From the NCBI GenBank assembly GCA_001602925.1, contig LUZT01000009.1, positions 1 to 34,004 of the forward strand: a stretch of DNA of 34,004 bases. Direction: 5' to 3'. A program made the position numbers and the translations under genes. Below the pieces are notes generated by a model. It was not told where the DNA came from, did no database searches, and worked only from the letters and a program-made list of their open reading frames with translations. The DNA comes from Chlorobiales bacterium Clorobi_01 (GTDB lineage: Bacteria; Bacteroidota; Chlorobiia; Chlorobiales; Chlorobiaceae). This document shows, piece after piece, positions 7,570 through 15,712 of the stretch (position 1 is the stretch's first letter; every line of letters begins with the position of its first letter).

Positions 7570-7799
7570 TGAAAAAAACGATTGTTCTGACTGGAGGCTC
7601 GCTTGTTGCCTTGCTTGCGATATCCGGACTTTCTGGATGTTCGAGCGTTCAGCCATGGGAAAAGCAGAATCTGGCCAAGCCCGAAATGACCTTTGATCAC
7701 GATCCGCTCGACGCACACTACACCGAGCATATCTACAGCAGCAAGGAGGCCGCCTCGGGTGGCTCCGGAGTCGGTGGCGGAGGATGCGGATGCAATTGA
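7569..7799 (+). CDS. DUF4266-type small lipoprotein with C-terminal CGC motif
   Basis: This 76-residue protein has a signal peptide and lipobox (GLSGC) followed by a conserved-looking body (WEKQNLAKPEM, FDHDPLDAHYTEHIY, SKEAASGGSG) and a glycine-rich tail ending GGGGCGCN. This pattern matches the DUF4266 family as I know it, which occurs with DUF3570 and ApbE genes. I choose ATG 7569, overlapping the TlpA stop, rather than the GTG one codon earlier. The two cysteines of the tail are a plausible substrate for the TlpA/DsbD pair or a metal/thiol attachment site. Its biochemical function is not known to me. Confidence 0.85.
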   Translation: MKKTIVLTGGSLVALLAISGLSGCSSVQPWEKQNLAKPEMTFDHDPLDAHYTEHIYSSKEAASGGSGVGGGGCGCN

Positions 7800-8986
7800 A
7801 AAACAGATCGAAAATGGCGACGGCGCTGCTCGCCAGTGCCACCATGCTGCTGCCTTCGGCAAAAAATGCCTTGGCCGACGCTGCTCCTGAAGAGGGGATC
7901 TTCAGCCTGAAATATCTGAACTATCACGACAGTCAGACGGGCGATACCAACCTGACAGCGGGTATGTCGATGGATCGCATGACTGTCAACGCCTTGTCTT
8001 TCTACGGTATGGTGCCGATTGCAGGCAAGTGGTCAATCGCGGGCACCTTCATCGAAGATTCGGTCACCGGAGCCTCTCCGGCTTACCACGGCTGGGGGTT
8101 TCCATCGGAGAGCAAAAACGACAGCACCTCCGGGGCATCGGGCGATCTGCGACACGCTGGCGACCTCAGCGTTACCCGCTACTTTTCGCGAGGTACGCTC
8201 AGCCTCGGCACGAGCTACTCGCAGGAGTCCGACTACATTTCTCGAGGCCTTTCGCTTAACGGCACGCTCTCTACCGAGAACAAGAATACCACCTTCAGCC
8301 TCGGGGCCGCCTACAGCAGCGATACGGTTTATCTCGACAAACCGGCGGTCATCGAGTCAAAGCAGAGCGACACACCGGGGCGCAAGCGCATCGTCTCCGG
8401 ACTGCTCGGCGTGACGCAGGTGATGTCGCAGAATGACATCATGCAGGTGACCGCCACGTACACGCACGGCGATGGCTATTACAGCGATCCCTACAAGGAC
8501 CCGGATCTCCGGCCCGGCAAAAGGCGGATGTTCACCCTCATGACCCGCTGGAACCACCACTTCGACGGGCCGGATGGCACAGCGCGGCTGTCGTATCGTT
8601 ACTATACCGACACTTTCGGTATCGAGGCACATACCTTCACGGCTGAGTACATCCAGCCACTGCCGCATGGTTGGGAGATCACACCGACGGTGAGGTACTA
8701 TTCGCAAAGCTCCGCCAGATTCTACGTGCCGACGGAGGACGATCCGCGGGCAATGACCCCGACGGACGGCATGGAGTATTACTCCGAAGATCAGCGTCTA
8801 TCTGCCTTTGGAGCATTCAGTTACGGCGTGAAGGTACTCAAAGAGCTTGGCCGGAGCTGGAGCGCCGACGTGAAGTATGAGCACTGTGAGCAGCGCTACG
8901 ACTGGGGCATCAACGGCCACGGCGATCCCGGCATTCCGGCATTCAGCTTCAGAAGCCTTCAGGTCGGTCTTTCGCGCAAGTTCTGA
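7790..8986 (+). CDS. DUF3570-type outer-membrane beta-barrel, candidate ApbE flavinylation substrate
   Basis: I place the start at ATG 7790 because GGAGG (7779-7783) lies 6 nt before it; the ATG at 7784 abuts that site. The 398-residue product has a signal peptide (about residues 1-30, ending ALADA). The rest is a long series of alternating hydrophobic/aromatic strands with short turns, and the final residue is phenylalanine (VGLSRKF). Together these are the signature of an outer-membrane barrel. Two segments match the ApbE acceptor consensus Dxx[ST]GA[ST]: DSVTGAS at 90-96 and DSTSGAS at 111-117, with a weaker relative DSQTGDT at 47-53. With ApbE encoded next, covalent FMN attachment to this protein is a strong hypothesis. 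The gene overlaps the DUF4266 gene by 10 bp. Confidence 0.85.
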   Translation: MQLKNRSKMATALLASATMLLPSAKNALADAAPEEGIFSLKYLNYHDSQTGDTNLTAGMSMDRMTVNALSFYGMVPIAGKWSIAGTFIEDSVTGASPAYHGWGFPSESKNDSTSGASGDLRHAGDLSVTRYFSRGTLSLGTSYSQESDYISRGLSLNGTLSTENKNTTFSLGAAYSSDTVYLDKPAVIESKQSDTPGRKRIVSGLLGVTQVMSQNDIMQVTATYTHGDGYYSDPYKDPDLRPGKRRMFTLMTRWNHHFDGPDGTARLSYRYYTDTFGIEAHTFTAEYIQPLPHGWEITPTVRYYSQSSARFYVPTEDDPRAMTPTDGMEYYSEDQRLSAFGAFSYGVKVLKELGRSWSADVKYEHCEQRYDWGINGHGDPGIPAFSFRSLQVGLSRKF

Positions 8987-9035
8987 GTCCGTGAAAAGTG
9001 AAAAAGATGCGCTATTGATGTAATTTGCCGTTCAT

Positions 9036-9917
9036 ATGCACAGATTCGGATTCAGGGCGATGGGCAGCGGATGCGAAATCGTGCTCGCCGGAACAACGAA
9101 AAAGAAGGCAAAAGCGCTCGCTACGCTTGGCATGGAGGAGATTGCCCGGATTGAGCGGAAGTATTCTCGATACCAGCCTGAAAGCGTGGTGTCGCGGATC
9201 AACGATGCCGCCGGAAAAGCGTGGGTCGAGTGCGATGAAGAGACGATGGCACTGCTCGATTACGCCGATGCGGTTTGGCGTAGCAGCGGCGGACTGTTCG
9301 ATGTGACCTCGGGCGTTCTGCGCCGGGCGTGGAATTTCGACAAGACCGAAGTGCCTTCGCAGGAGTCGCTCTTCCCGCTGCTGAAGCTTGTCGGATGGCA
9401 ACGGGTCGAGCGGCGTGAGAACGATGTCCGGCTGCCGCAGGAGGGGATGCAGCTTGATTTCGGCGGCATCGGCAAGGAGTACGCAGCCGATGCCGCCGCG
9501 GAGATTCTCTGCGAAGAGGGCGTTCGGAACGGCTATGTGAATCTTGGCGGAGACATCCGCGTGATCGGCCCCAAGCCGGGCGGCGAGCTGTGGAGCATCG
9601 CCATCCGCGATCCGCGCCATCCCGGCCGAACGATCGCCTCGATTCCGGTCAGCTCCGGAGCTATCGCCACCAGCGGAGACTACGAGCGCTTTTTCGAGGT
9701 GGACGGGAGGCGTTACTGCCACATCATCAACCCAAAGACGGGCTTTCCGGTGAGCCAGTGGCGTTCGGTGACAGTGCTTGCTCCGCTTGCCACAACGGCG
9801 GGCAGTTGCACTACGGTTGCCATGCTTCTGGAAGCCGACGGGCTAAACTATCTGAAGAGTTCAGGATTCAATTATCTGGCCATCAATCAGTCGGGCGAAA
9901 TGTATTATCAAGATTGA
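9036..9917 (+). CDS. apbE: ApbE family FAD:protein FMN transferase
   Basis: ApbE enzymes transfer FMN from FAD to a Thr/Ser of an exported target protein through a phosphoester bond. Visible family motifs are SRYQPESVVSRIN, the LDFGGIGKEYAAD segment, NLGGDIRVIG, and AIATSGDYERFFEVDG followed by HIINPKTGFPV, ending with the TTAGSCTTVAMLLEADG helix that carries metal-binding residues in the family. The product has 293 residues and begins directly with the catalytic domain. An in-frame stop at 9021-9023 blocks any longer form, so no export signal is visible, whereas most ApbE proteins are periplasmic. Either the protein is cytoplasmic or the start region is unusual. It sits between DUF3570 and DsbD genes, implying a role in flavinylating a product of this operon. 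Confidence 0.92.
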   Translation: MHRFGFRAMGSGCEIVLAGTTKKKAKALATLGMEEIARIERKYSRYQPESVVSRINDAAGKAWVECDEETMALLDYADAVWRSSGGLFDVTSGVLRRAWNFDKTEVPSQESLFPLLKLVGWQRVERRENDVRLPQEGMQLDFGGIGKEYAADAAAEILCEEGVRNGYVNLGGDIRVIGPKPGGELWSIAIRDPRHPGRTIASIPVSSGAIATSGDYERFFEVDGRRYCHIINPKTGFPVSQWRSVTVLAPLATTAGSCTTVAMLLEADGLNYLKSSGFNYLAINQSGEMYYQD

Positions 9918-9934
9918 ACCAACGCTGAAAAAAC

Positions 9935-11809
9935 ATGACAAAAAAATCAACCCCAAGAAGCGTTCTCGCAGTTGTCGGTATCCTGCTGATGCTTTTCATG
10001 AGAAGTGTTTCGGCTATGGCTGCGGACTTTCTCGATCCTGAGCAGGCGTTCGTGCCAAGCGCCGAACTGACCGGCAACCACGCCATCGCCCTGCACTGGA
10101 AGATCGCCAAGTCGTACAAACTCTACCGGGACCAGATCAAGGTGGGCGTCTCAGGCGGAGAGGCGAGCCTCGGCGAACCGGTCTTCCCCGAAGGCATCCT
10201 CTTCACCGATCCATCGACTGGTGAAAAGCAGGTTATCTATCATAACGAGCTAAGGCTCGAGGTTCCGGTCAAGCAGGCATCAGCTCCATTCACCGTGAAC
10301 GTCGAATACCAGGGGTGTTCCGAAGACGGGTTGTGCTATCCGCCGATAAGCAAGTCGTTCAAGGTCGATCCATCCAGGCCCGGAGCACTGGCGGCCGTCG
10401 AGAGCACGCCGGACACTGGCGCATCGGCCGGATTGCAGCCAGCAGCCTCAGATGCCGCGCCTGCTGTAGCCGCATCGTCAGCGAACGCCGTGGATAACGG
10501 CGGCAAGAACGATCTGTCGCTCGCCCAATCGACCCTTGAAAGCGGCAGCTTGTGGAAAGTATCCGCAGCGTTCCTACTCTTCGGTCTTCTGCTTTCGTTC
10601 ACGCCCTGCGTGCTGCCTATGGTGCCGATTCTTTCGTCGATCATCGTCGGAGAAGGGGAGACCACCAAGGCGAAAAGCTTCCTCATGGCGCTGGCCTACT
10701 GCCTCGGCATGGCACTCGTTTACACCTCCCTCGGCGTGGCGGCGGGCCTCGCTGGCGAGGGCCTTGCCGGAGCACTGCAAAAGCCGTGGGTGCTCGTGAT
10801 GTTCAGCCTGCTGCTGATTGGCCTTTCGCTCTCGATGTTTGATGTCTACCAGCTTCAGGTGCCGGCTTCGTTGCAGAACAGCCTGAGCAAGACCTCCGGC
10901 AAGCTCAAAGGCGGCCGTTTCGTTGGCGTTTTCTTCATGGGAGCCATTTCGGCACTGATTGTCGGCCCATGCGTCGCTGCACCGCTGGCCGGAACACTGG
11001 TTTACATCAGCCAGACGAAGGATGTTGTTATCGGCGGTCTGGCACTCTTTTCGATGGCGATGGGCATGAGTGTACCGTTGCTCCTGATCGGCCTGTCGGC
11101 GGGCAGCCTTCTGCCGAAGGCCGGTGCGTGGATGATTGGGGTCAAATATGTGTTCGGTCTGATGCTGATCGCTGTGGCGATCTGGATGGTCACGCCGGTG
11201 CTACCGCCACAAGCGCTGATGGTTGCCTGGGGCGCACTCGGCATCCTCTGCGCAGTTTTCGCAGGAGTATTCGGCCATCTGCCGGAGAAGCTCACCATCG
11301 GGGGCAAGTTCAAGAAAACGCTCGGCTTGGTGCTCTTCATCATCGGCGTGATGGAGCTGGCCGGAGCCGCTTCGGGCGGAACCAATCCGCTCGAACCACT
11401 GGTCGGATTGCGCGGCGGTTCGTCGGTTGCGGCTGCGAACAATGGCGAAACTGCTGAACTGGCGTTCAAAAAAATCCGCACCCTCGAAGACCTCGACCGC
11501 GAGCTGAATGCCTCGGCAGGCAAGCCGGTGATGCTCGACTTCTACGCGGACTGGTGCGTCTCTTGCAAGGAGTTCGAGAAGTTCACCTTCAGCAATGCGA
11601 AGGTTCAGCAGGGCCTCGCCGACGTCACCCTTTTGCAGGTTGACGTGACCGCGAACACCGCGGACGACAAAGCGCTGATGAAACGCTTCAACCTTTTCGG
11701 CCCTCCCGGCATTATCTTTTTTGACAAGTCTGGCAATGAGCAAGCGGACAATCGCATCGTCGGTTTTGTCGAAGCAGAGGAGTTTCTGAAGCACCTTGAA
11801 AAATTATGA
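9935..11809 (+). CDS. dsbD: Full-length DsbD-type thiol:disulfide interchange protein
   Basis: The protein carries reducing equivalents from cytoplasmic thioredoxin across the membrane to periplasmic thiol proteins. Domains in order: a signal peptide (about 1-29); the N-terminal alpha domain with C128 and C134 in YQGCSEDGLCYPP; a linker rich in Ala/Ser (about 145-200); a membrane domain of about eight helices with C225 (TPCVLP) and C346 (GPCVAAP); and a C-terminal thioredoxin domain with C541 and C544 in DWCVSCKEFE. All six redox cysteines are present. At 624 residues it is slightly longer than the Escherichia coli protein because of the linker. It starts 17 nt after apbE and ends the unit. 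The likely clients are the TlpA protein and, through it, apocytochromes or the DUF4266 protein. Confidence 0.94.
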   Translation: MTKKSTPRSVLAVVGILLMLFMRSVSAMAADFLDPEQAFVPSAELTGNHAIALHWKIAKSYKLYRDQIKVGVSGGEASLGEPVFPEGILFTDPSTGEKQVIYHNELRLEVPVKQASAPFTVNVEYQGCSEDGLCYPPISKSFKVDPSRPGALAAVESTPDTGASAGLQPAASDAAPAVAASSANAVDNGGKNDLSLAQSTLESGSLWKVSAAFLLFGLLLSFTPCVLPMVPILSSIIVGEGETTKAKSFLMALAYCLGMALVYTSLGVAAGLAGEGLAGALQKPWVLVMFSLLLIGLSLSMFDVYQLQVPASLQNSLSKTSGKLKGGRFVGVFFMGAISALIVGPCVAAPLAGTLVYISQTKDVVIGGLALFSMAMGMSVPLLLIGLSAGSLLPKAGAWMIGVKYVFGLMLIAVAIWMVTPVLPPQALMVAWGALGILCAVFAGVFGHLPEKLTIGGKFKKTLGLVLFIIGVMELAGAASGGTNPLEPLVGLRGGSSVAAANNGETAELAFKKIRTLEDLDRELNASAGKPVMLDFYADWCVSCKEFEKFTFSNAKVQQGLADVTLLQVDVTANTADDKALMKRFNLFGPPGIIFFDKSGNEQADNRIVGFVEAEEFLKHLEKL

Positions 11810-11858
11810 CTGACGAAATGACGAGAACAGTGGTGACGAAAAGGTGATTTATGATGAT

Positions 11859-11890
11859 AAGGGCGGGCCAGTGTGTTCGCTCTTTTGTTT
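11859..11890 (+). terminator. Probable terminator after dsbD
   Basis: A 7-bp stem with one G-T wobble (11859-11865 with 11878-11884) and a 12-nt loop is followed by TTGTTT. It is 50 nt after the dsbD stop. It is weaker than the other terminators in the window. Confidence 0.45.
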
Positions 11891-12013
11891 TACGAGCTTG
11901 ATAGCGATCCCGGCATGAACAGATTTAAAGCTTAGTGAGTAAGCGCTTCCCTAAACTTTTCGTAGTTTTTTAATAATACTGATGTCCGCAAAATAACCGG
12001 AGGGAGACTGGTA

Positions 12014-13537
12014 ATGCCTGCGTTCGCAAAGAAATCAAAAGCTGGTTCGCAGACTTCGCGGCAACAACCTACAAAGCAGACTGGCCGCCCATTTTTTGAC
12101 CAGAGCCATGTGGCCGAGCCTTTCTTTCAAAAACAGTCCGAGGCTTCGCAAACGGTTTCGGGCACGGGCGGCGAAACCACGTCAGCCATTCAGACATCAC
12201 TCGGGCCGACGCCCGGCAGGAGGCTGGAAAACATCAGTGGCGGCCGCACATTCAGTGGTTTGAGCCGGGTTCCGTCAAACGCCAAATGGCGTGTGCCGCC
12301 TTCAGCCGATCTTCAGGCGATTCTCTCGTCTGGCACGGTTGACGAGTCTGTCGTGCACTCGCGAGTTCGACGGCTGCTCGAACGCATGCACCGGGAGGGG
12401 CGGCTGTACTCCGCCACCAGCGCAACCGACATCGGCGTGGTGATAGATGAGATATTTCCGATGCCGGGCCAGCTCGACCAGGCGGCCTACGAACGCTACC
12501 TCGACCCCACGGACCGGACGATGGTGTACCATTCGGTTCGGGATGCCTACACTACGCCAAATACTGCCGACCGGGCCAATCTCAGTACCGCCATGCAGGA
12601 TGCCGCGACTACGGCGCAGAGCGTTTCAACTGATGAAGCCGGGCTGCGAGCGGTGTTCGGCCCCACCCAGTGGAGCACAGCGCAAGCCGGTTACCAGCTG
12701 ATTCACAACAGGCTCGTTGCGATAAGCGCCGACATCGAGCATCGAATCAGCACCGATTACAACCTTGATGCCCAGGAGACGTTCCTCGGCGGGTGGGCCA
12801 ATTTCGACGAGCAGCACATACACCTGCTCTCAAGGGTCGTGTCAGATCCACTCACGCCCCGATCGAAGGTCACGCTTCTCCACGAGGCGGCACACCTGGC
12901 CGCGTCCAGAATAGACGATTTTGGTTACTACGGAAGCCCCGGCTTCGAAGCCGCCGAAGAGGCGACGAAGGTCAACAATGCGGCGCACTACGAGGAGCTT
13001 CCACGGCGGACGTGGGGCATAAGCAGCTATGTTGGCCAGACATTTACGCCTGGAATCTCCAGCTCCGGAGCGCCGCTCACGACCGAGGAGCAGATCCGGG
13101 CCGGTGGAGTGCAATACTACCGCCTTGCGTGGGACGCCGCGTCGGACTTCGACAGCCTCATCAAGGATGTTCGCCGCAACCAGCTGGACGGCACGCCTCT
13201 TGACGGAGCGACGGTTGACCGGATGCTCGAAGTCTCGCCGCTGATGGATCTGACGCTGCACGAGCAGATGGTTTCCCCGCCCGAAGTCACCCGACTCGAC
13301 ATTACGACATCGGAGAGCATTGTCCGGGCAATGAGCATGGCCAAGCGCAACGTCCCGAACGTACCAAACGTCATGCCCATAGGGCCGTTCCTGACCACAG
13401 ACGAAGAGATTGCCGCCGGAGTGAGCCTCGCTGTTGATGCAGCCATGGCTGCCTATGGAGGCTTGTTGGGGAATGCCGCGCGGGATCGCCGACTCGTGGA
13501 CTGGCTCCACGACCATTACCGGGACGTCTACCCATGA
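12014..13537 (+). CDS. Orphan eCIS-type effector candidate with HEAAH metallopeptidase domain
   Basis: The 507-residue protein has no signal peptide. Its N-terminus (MPAFAKKSKAGSQTS, then TKQTGRPFFDQSH) closely resembles the leader of proteins, often with a DUF4157 domain, that are encoded with extracellular contractile injection systems. A disordered region (about 1-100) follows. The zinc-protease motif HEAAH is at 290-294, then IDDFGYYG and later KVNNAAHYEELPRR, an arrangement reminiscent of aspzincin (M35-like) peptidases with an Asp third ligand. A GGAGGG ribosome binding site lies 9 nt before the ATG. Its stop overlaps the next start (ATGA). No sheath, tube or baseplate gene is in the window, so it is either an isolated cargo gene or the apparatus is elsewhere. 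A general DUF4157-like peptidase without eCIS ties is the alternative. Confidence 0.65.
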   Translation: MPAFAKKSKAGSQTSRQQPTKQTGRPFFDQSHVAEPFFQKQSEASQTVSGTGGETTSAIQTSLGPTPGRRLENISGGRTFSGLSRVPSNAKWRVPPSADLQAILSSGTVDESVVHSRVRRLLERMHREGRLYSATSATDIGVVIDEIFPMPGQLDQAAYERYLDPTDRTMVYHSVRDAYTTPNTADRANLSTAMQDAATTAQSVSTDEAGLRAVFGPTQWSTAQAGYQLIHNRLVAISADIEHRISTDYNLDAQETFLGGWANFDEQHIHLLSRVVSDPLTPRSKVTLLHEAAHLAASRIDDFGYYGSPGFEAAEEATKVNNAAHYEELPRRTWGISSYVGQTFTPGISSSGAPLTTEEQIRAGGVQYYRLAWDAASDFDSLIKDVRRNQLDGTPLDGATVDRMLEVSPLMDLTLHEQMVSPPEVTRLDITTSESIVRAMSMAKRNVPNVPNVMPIGPFLTTDEEIAAGVSLAVDAAMAAYGGLLGNAARDRRLVDWLHDHYRDVYP

Positions 13538-14166
13538 CCGGTCAAACGTCATCGATTCTGTTCGCCGGTCAGCAATTCCCGCTCGACACCAAGGTGATCG
13601 ACCTCGTCAACGCTCCGGTCGTGACGCTCGAACCCTTGGGTAAACTGCCCGCACTTCGCGTGCTACGGATTCAGCAAACCAACCCCCACGAGTCGCCCGG
13701 CGGCGCTCTGCTCGACTTGTCGGTGCTGCGAAAATGCCCGCGACTGACCATTGTCGAAATTCCGGAACAGAATGTCCGCTCGATCGAAGGACTGGAAGAT
13801 CATCAAAACCTGCACACCATCGACCTCAGCTTCACGCGGGTCGCCGACCTCACGCCACTCACCGGACTTCCAGGCCTCGCCATCCTGCGACTGCGCCACA
13901 CGCGCGTGACCGACCTTGCACCACTGGCTTCGATCCCGACACTGCAAGAGCTCGATATTGCCCACACCCCCGTCGCGGATATTTCCGCCCTCCGCCACCA
14001 TCCGTCGCTGACCACCCTCGACCTGCGAGCCACGCGCGTGACCGACTTGTCTGTGCTTGCGGAAATGCCCGCGCTAAGGCGAGTCATCGTGCAGCGGCTT
14101 GATGTTGATGAAGCGGCGATTGAGCGATTGCGGTTAGCTCGGCCTGATGTTGAGGTGGTGGTGTGA
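13534..14166 (+). CDS. Cytoplasmic leucine-rich repeat protein coupled to the metallopeptidase gene
   Basis: The 210 residues are built from about six 22-residue SDS22/internalin-like leucine-rich repeats, the clearest being VADLTPLTGLPGLAILRLRHTR and its successors VTDLAPLASIPTLQELDIAHTP and VADISALRHHPSLTTLDLRATR. A short divergent cap ends in DVEVVV. There is no signal peptide or anchor. It begins by ATGA overlap with the peptidase gene, so the two products are made together. LRR scaffolds bind proteins; it could be an immunity protein or chaperone for the peptidase, or a second cargo subunit. None of these can be chosen from sequence. The repeats are regular and intact, with no frameshift. 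Confidence 0.85.
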   Translation: MTGQTSSILFAGQQFPLDTKVIDLVNAPVVTLEPLGKLPALRVLRIQQTNPHESPGGALLDLSVLRKCPRLTIVEIPEQNVRSIEGLEDHQNLHTIDLSFTRVADLTPLTGLPGLAILRLRHTRVTDLAPLASIPTLQELDIAHTPVADISALRHHPSLTTLDLRATRVTDLSVLAEMPALRRVIVQRLDVDEAAIERLRLARPDVEVVV

Positions 14167-14257
14167 GAGGAATTTTCACCTTTTAGCCAGAGAAAAATTT
14201 TGATAAACTTTTTATTTAAGTCATACAACTAATGTTAGTCTATTAGAGGGAATACTA

Positions 14258-14950
14258 ATGACGTATCACATTGGAAAAATCGAATTCTACACTAAATCAG
14301 AAATCACCGATAAGTGCAGATTGATATTAAGTGAAGTATCCAATGGCGCTTATGCCTCAGACGAACAATGCGAGTTTCTATTTGATCTATTTAGATATCA
14401 CGATGAATGGGAAGAGAAATCCAAAGGGGGGATAAAAGGCATTTCCACGCAAACAACAGCGCATGGAACAAGGTGTTTTGTTTTGGTAAGAAAAGATGGT
14501 TCAAAAATAGATATTAGTTTCCCTCACTCCATAAAGCATATACCAACAAAAAAAACACAAAAACTTGCTAATCAGCGGTTACTAGATTACAAGGCGGCAG
14601 CGCGAACAGCGATAAAGGCTCAAATCCAAGCATTCCGCGATAACGCACTATCGATTAGTGTTGTTTGCCCATATACAGGCGAACCATTAAACAGAGGCAA
14701 CTGTGCAATTGACCACACACCACCAGATACATTTGATAAATTGCTTTTTCAATTCAGCTTGTCACAAAAAATCAATCCAAAAACAGTAGAAGTGGGTTCA
14801 AGAAAAGGCGTGATACCTGAATTTGTTGATAAAGAAATTGAGAGTAGTTGGCAGCTATATCATCAGCAAAACGCCAAATTAAGAGCCATATCAGAAACTG
14901 GTAATTTACAACTCCCAAAAGAATCGGTTCCTTGGGAGCAATTGGGATGA
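14258..14950 (+). CDS. AT-rich DUF3223 (DCL-like) protein with HNH-like C-terminal region
   Basis: The first 95 residues fit the DUF3223/DCL pattern: FLFDLFRYHDEWEEKSKGGI, then the segment TRCFVLVRKDGSKIDISF. The second half has a nuclease-like zinc/HNH arrangement, C137-P-Y-T-G-E followed by AIDHTPPDTFDKLL with H153. This suggests a DNA- or RNA-cleaving domain, although not every HNH residue can be assigned. A good ribosome binding site (AGAGGG, 14245-14250) lies 7 nt before the ATG. Base composition and codon use are much more AT-rich than both neighbours, a sign of recent acquisition. It stands alone between the LRR gene and a convergent core gene. Its role could be defence against foreign DNA or a solitary mobile nuclease; I am confident only of the domain resemblance. 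Confidence 0.65.
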   Translation: MTYHIGKIEFYTKSEITDKCRLILSEVSNGAYASDEQCEFLFDLFRYHDEWEEKSKGGIKGISTQTTAHGTRCFVLVRKDGSKIDISFPHSIKHIPTKKTQKLANQRLLDYKAAARTAIKAQIQAFRDNALSISVVCPYTGEPLNRGNCAIDHTPPDTFDKLLFQFSLSQKINPKTVEVGSRKGVIPEFVDKEIESSWQLYHQQNAKLRAISETGNLQLPKESVPWEQLG

Positions 14951-14991
14951 CGATTCAGTAATCACCTTTCTCGCACTAATTGCTCTTTTCC

Positions 14992-15693
14992 TCACAACCC
15001 TTCGAAAAACCTCTCCAGCGACGTCTGCGCGACCTCGTCATCTCCAGCCTTGATCAGCTCGAAGGTCTTGTTCTCCGCCTTCGGGTGCCAGAGCGAAATC
15101 ACCGCAATCTCGGCTACGTCGCCGCGATCGATCGAGCCGCTGATTTTGTCGCCGGTGTCGAAGCGCAGCTCGTGCCGGAACGCGGGGCCGTCGAGGAGGC
15201 CGCCGGGGCGGAGGATGGTGTGGCGGAATCCCGCTGCTCCGTAGAGTTTTCGCACTGCATCTTCACCCGCGAGTTTCATATCAAGCACGCGACCATACTT
15301 GTTGAGCGGGTGCTCTGGATGGGTGACGGCGAGGGAGCTGATGAGCACGAAGGTTTCGACGCCTGCCGCTTTTGCCGCCGTGGCGAGGCGGATCACGCCA
15401 TCGCGGTCGATGGCGGATGGCGGGGGAGCGTCGGGATTCATCACGTTGCCGCCAATGGCACAAATGACAGCGTCGATATTCCGGACAGCAGCCTCGACCT
15501 CCTGATCACTGAGCACCGATCCGATGACGAGTTTGTCAACAATTTCAGGGCCGAGCAGCTCGATCGCTTTTTCGCCTGACTGCACAAAAAGCCGGAAATC
15601 GATGCCGTGTGCCTGAAGTCTCCGGACAACCAACTGACCGGTTCTGCCGGTCGCTCCTGCCACGAGGACGGTGCCATTGAATGGTGGTTTCAT
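14992..15693 (-). CDS. Atypical SDR NAD(P)-binding protein (YwnB/Tic62-like)
   Basis: The N-terminal Rossmann motif GATGRTG (residues 13-19) follows the first strand. NID/AVICAIGG marks the fourth strand and SSLAVTHPEHPLNKYG the region of the SDR active-site loop. ILRPGGLLDG is typical of the atypical, NmrA-like SDR families that bind NAD(P) without a clear dehydrogenase triad. At 233 residues it is close to YwnB and the Tic62 N-terminal domain. It is the last of three closely spaced minus-strand genes after lipoyl synthase and a membrane protein. It probably senses or reduces using NAD(P)H, but the substrate is unknown. Confidence 0.8.
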   Translation of the reverse strand: MKPPFNGTVLVAGATGRTGQLVVRRLQAHGIDFRLFVQSGEKAIELLGPEIVDKLVIGSVLSDQEVEAAVRNIDAVICAIGGNVMNPDAPPPSAIDRDGVIRLATAAKAAGVETFVLISSLAVTHPEHPLNKYGRVLDMKLAGEDAVRKLYGAAGFRHTILRPGGLLDGPAFRHELRFDTGDKISGSIDRGDVAEIAVISLWHPKAENKTFELIKAGDDEVAQTSLERFFEGL

Positions 15694-15712
15694 CAGATCA
15701 GCTCTTTACGGT

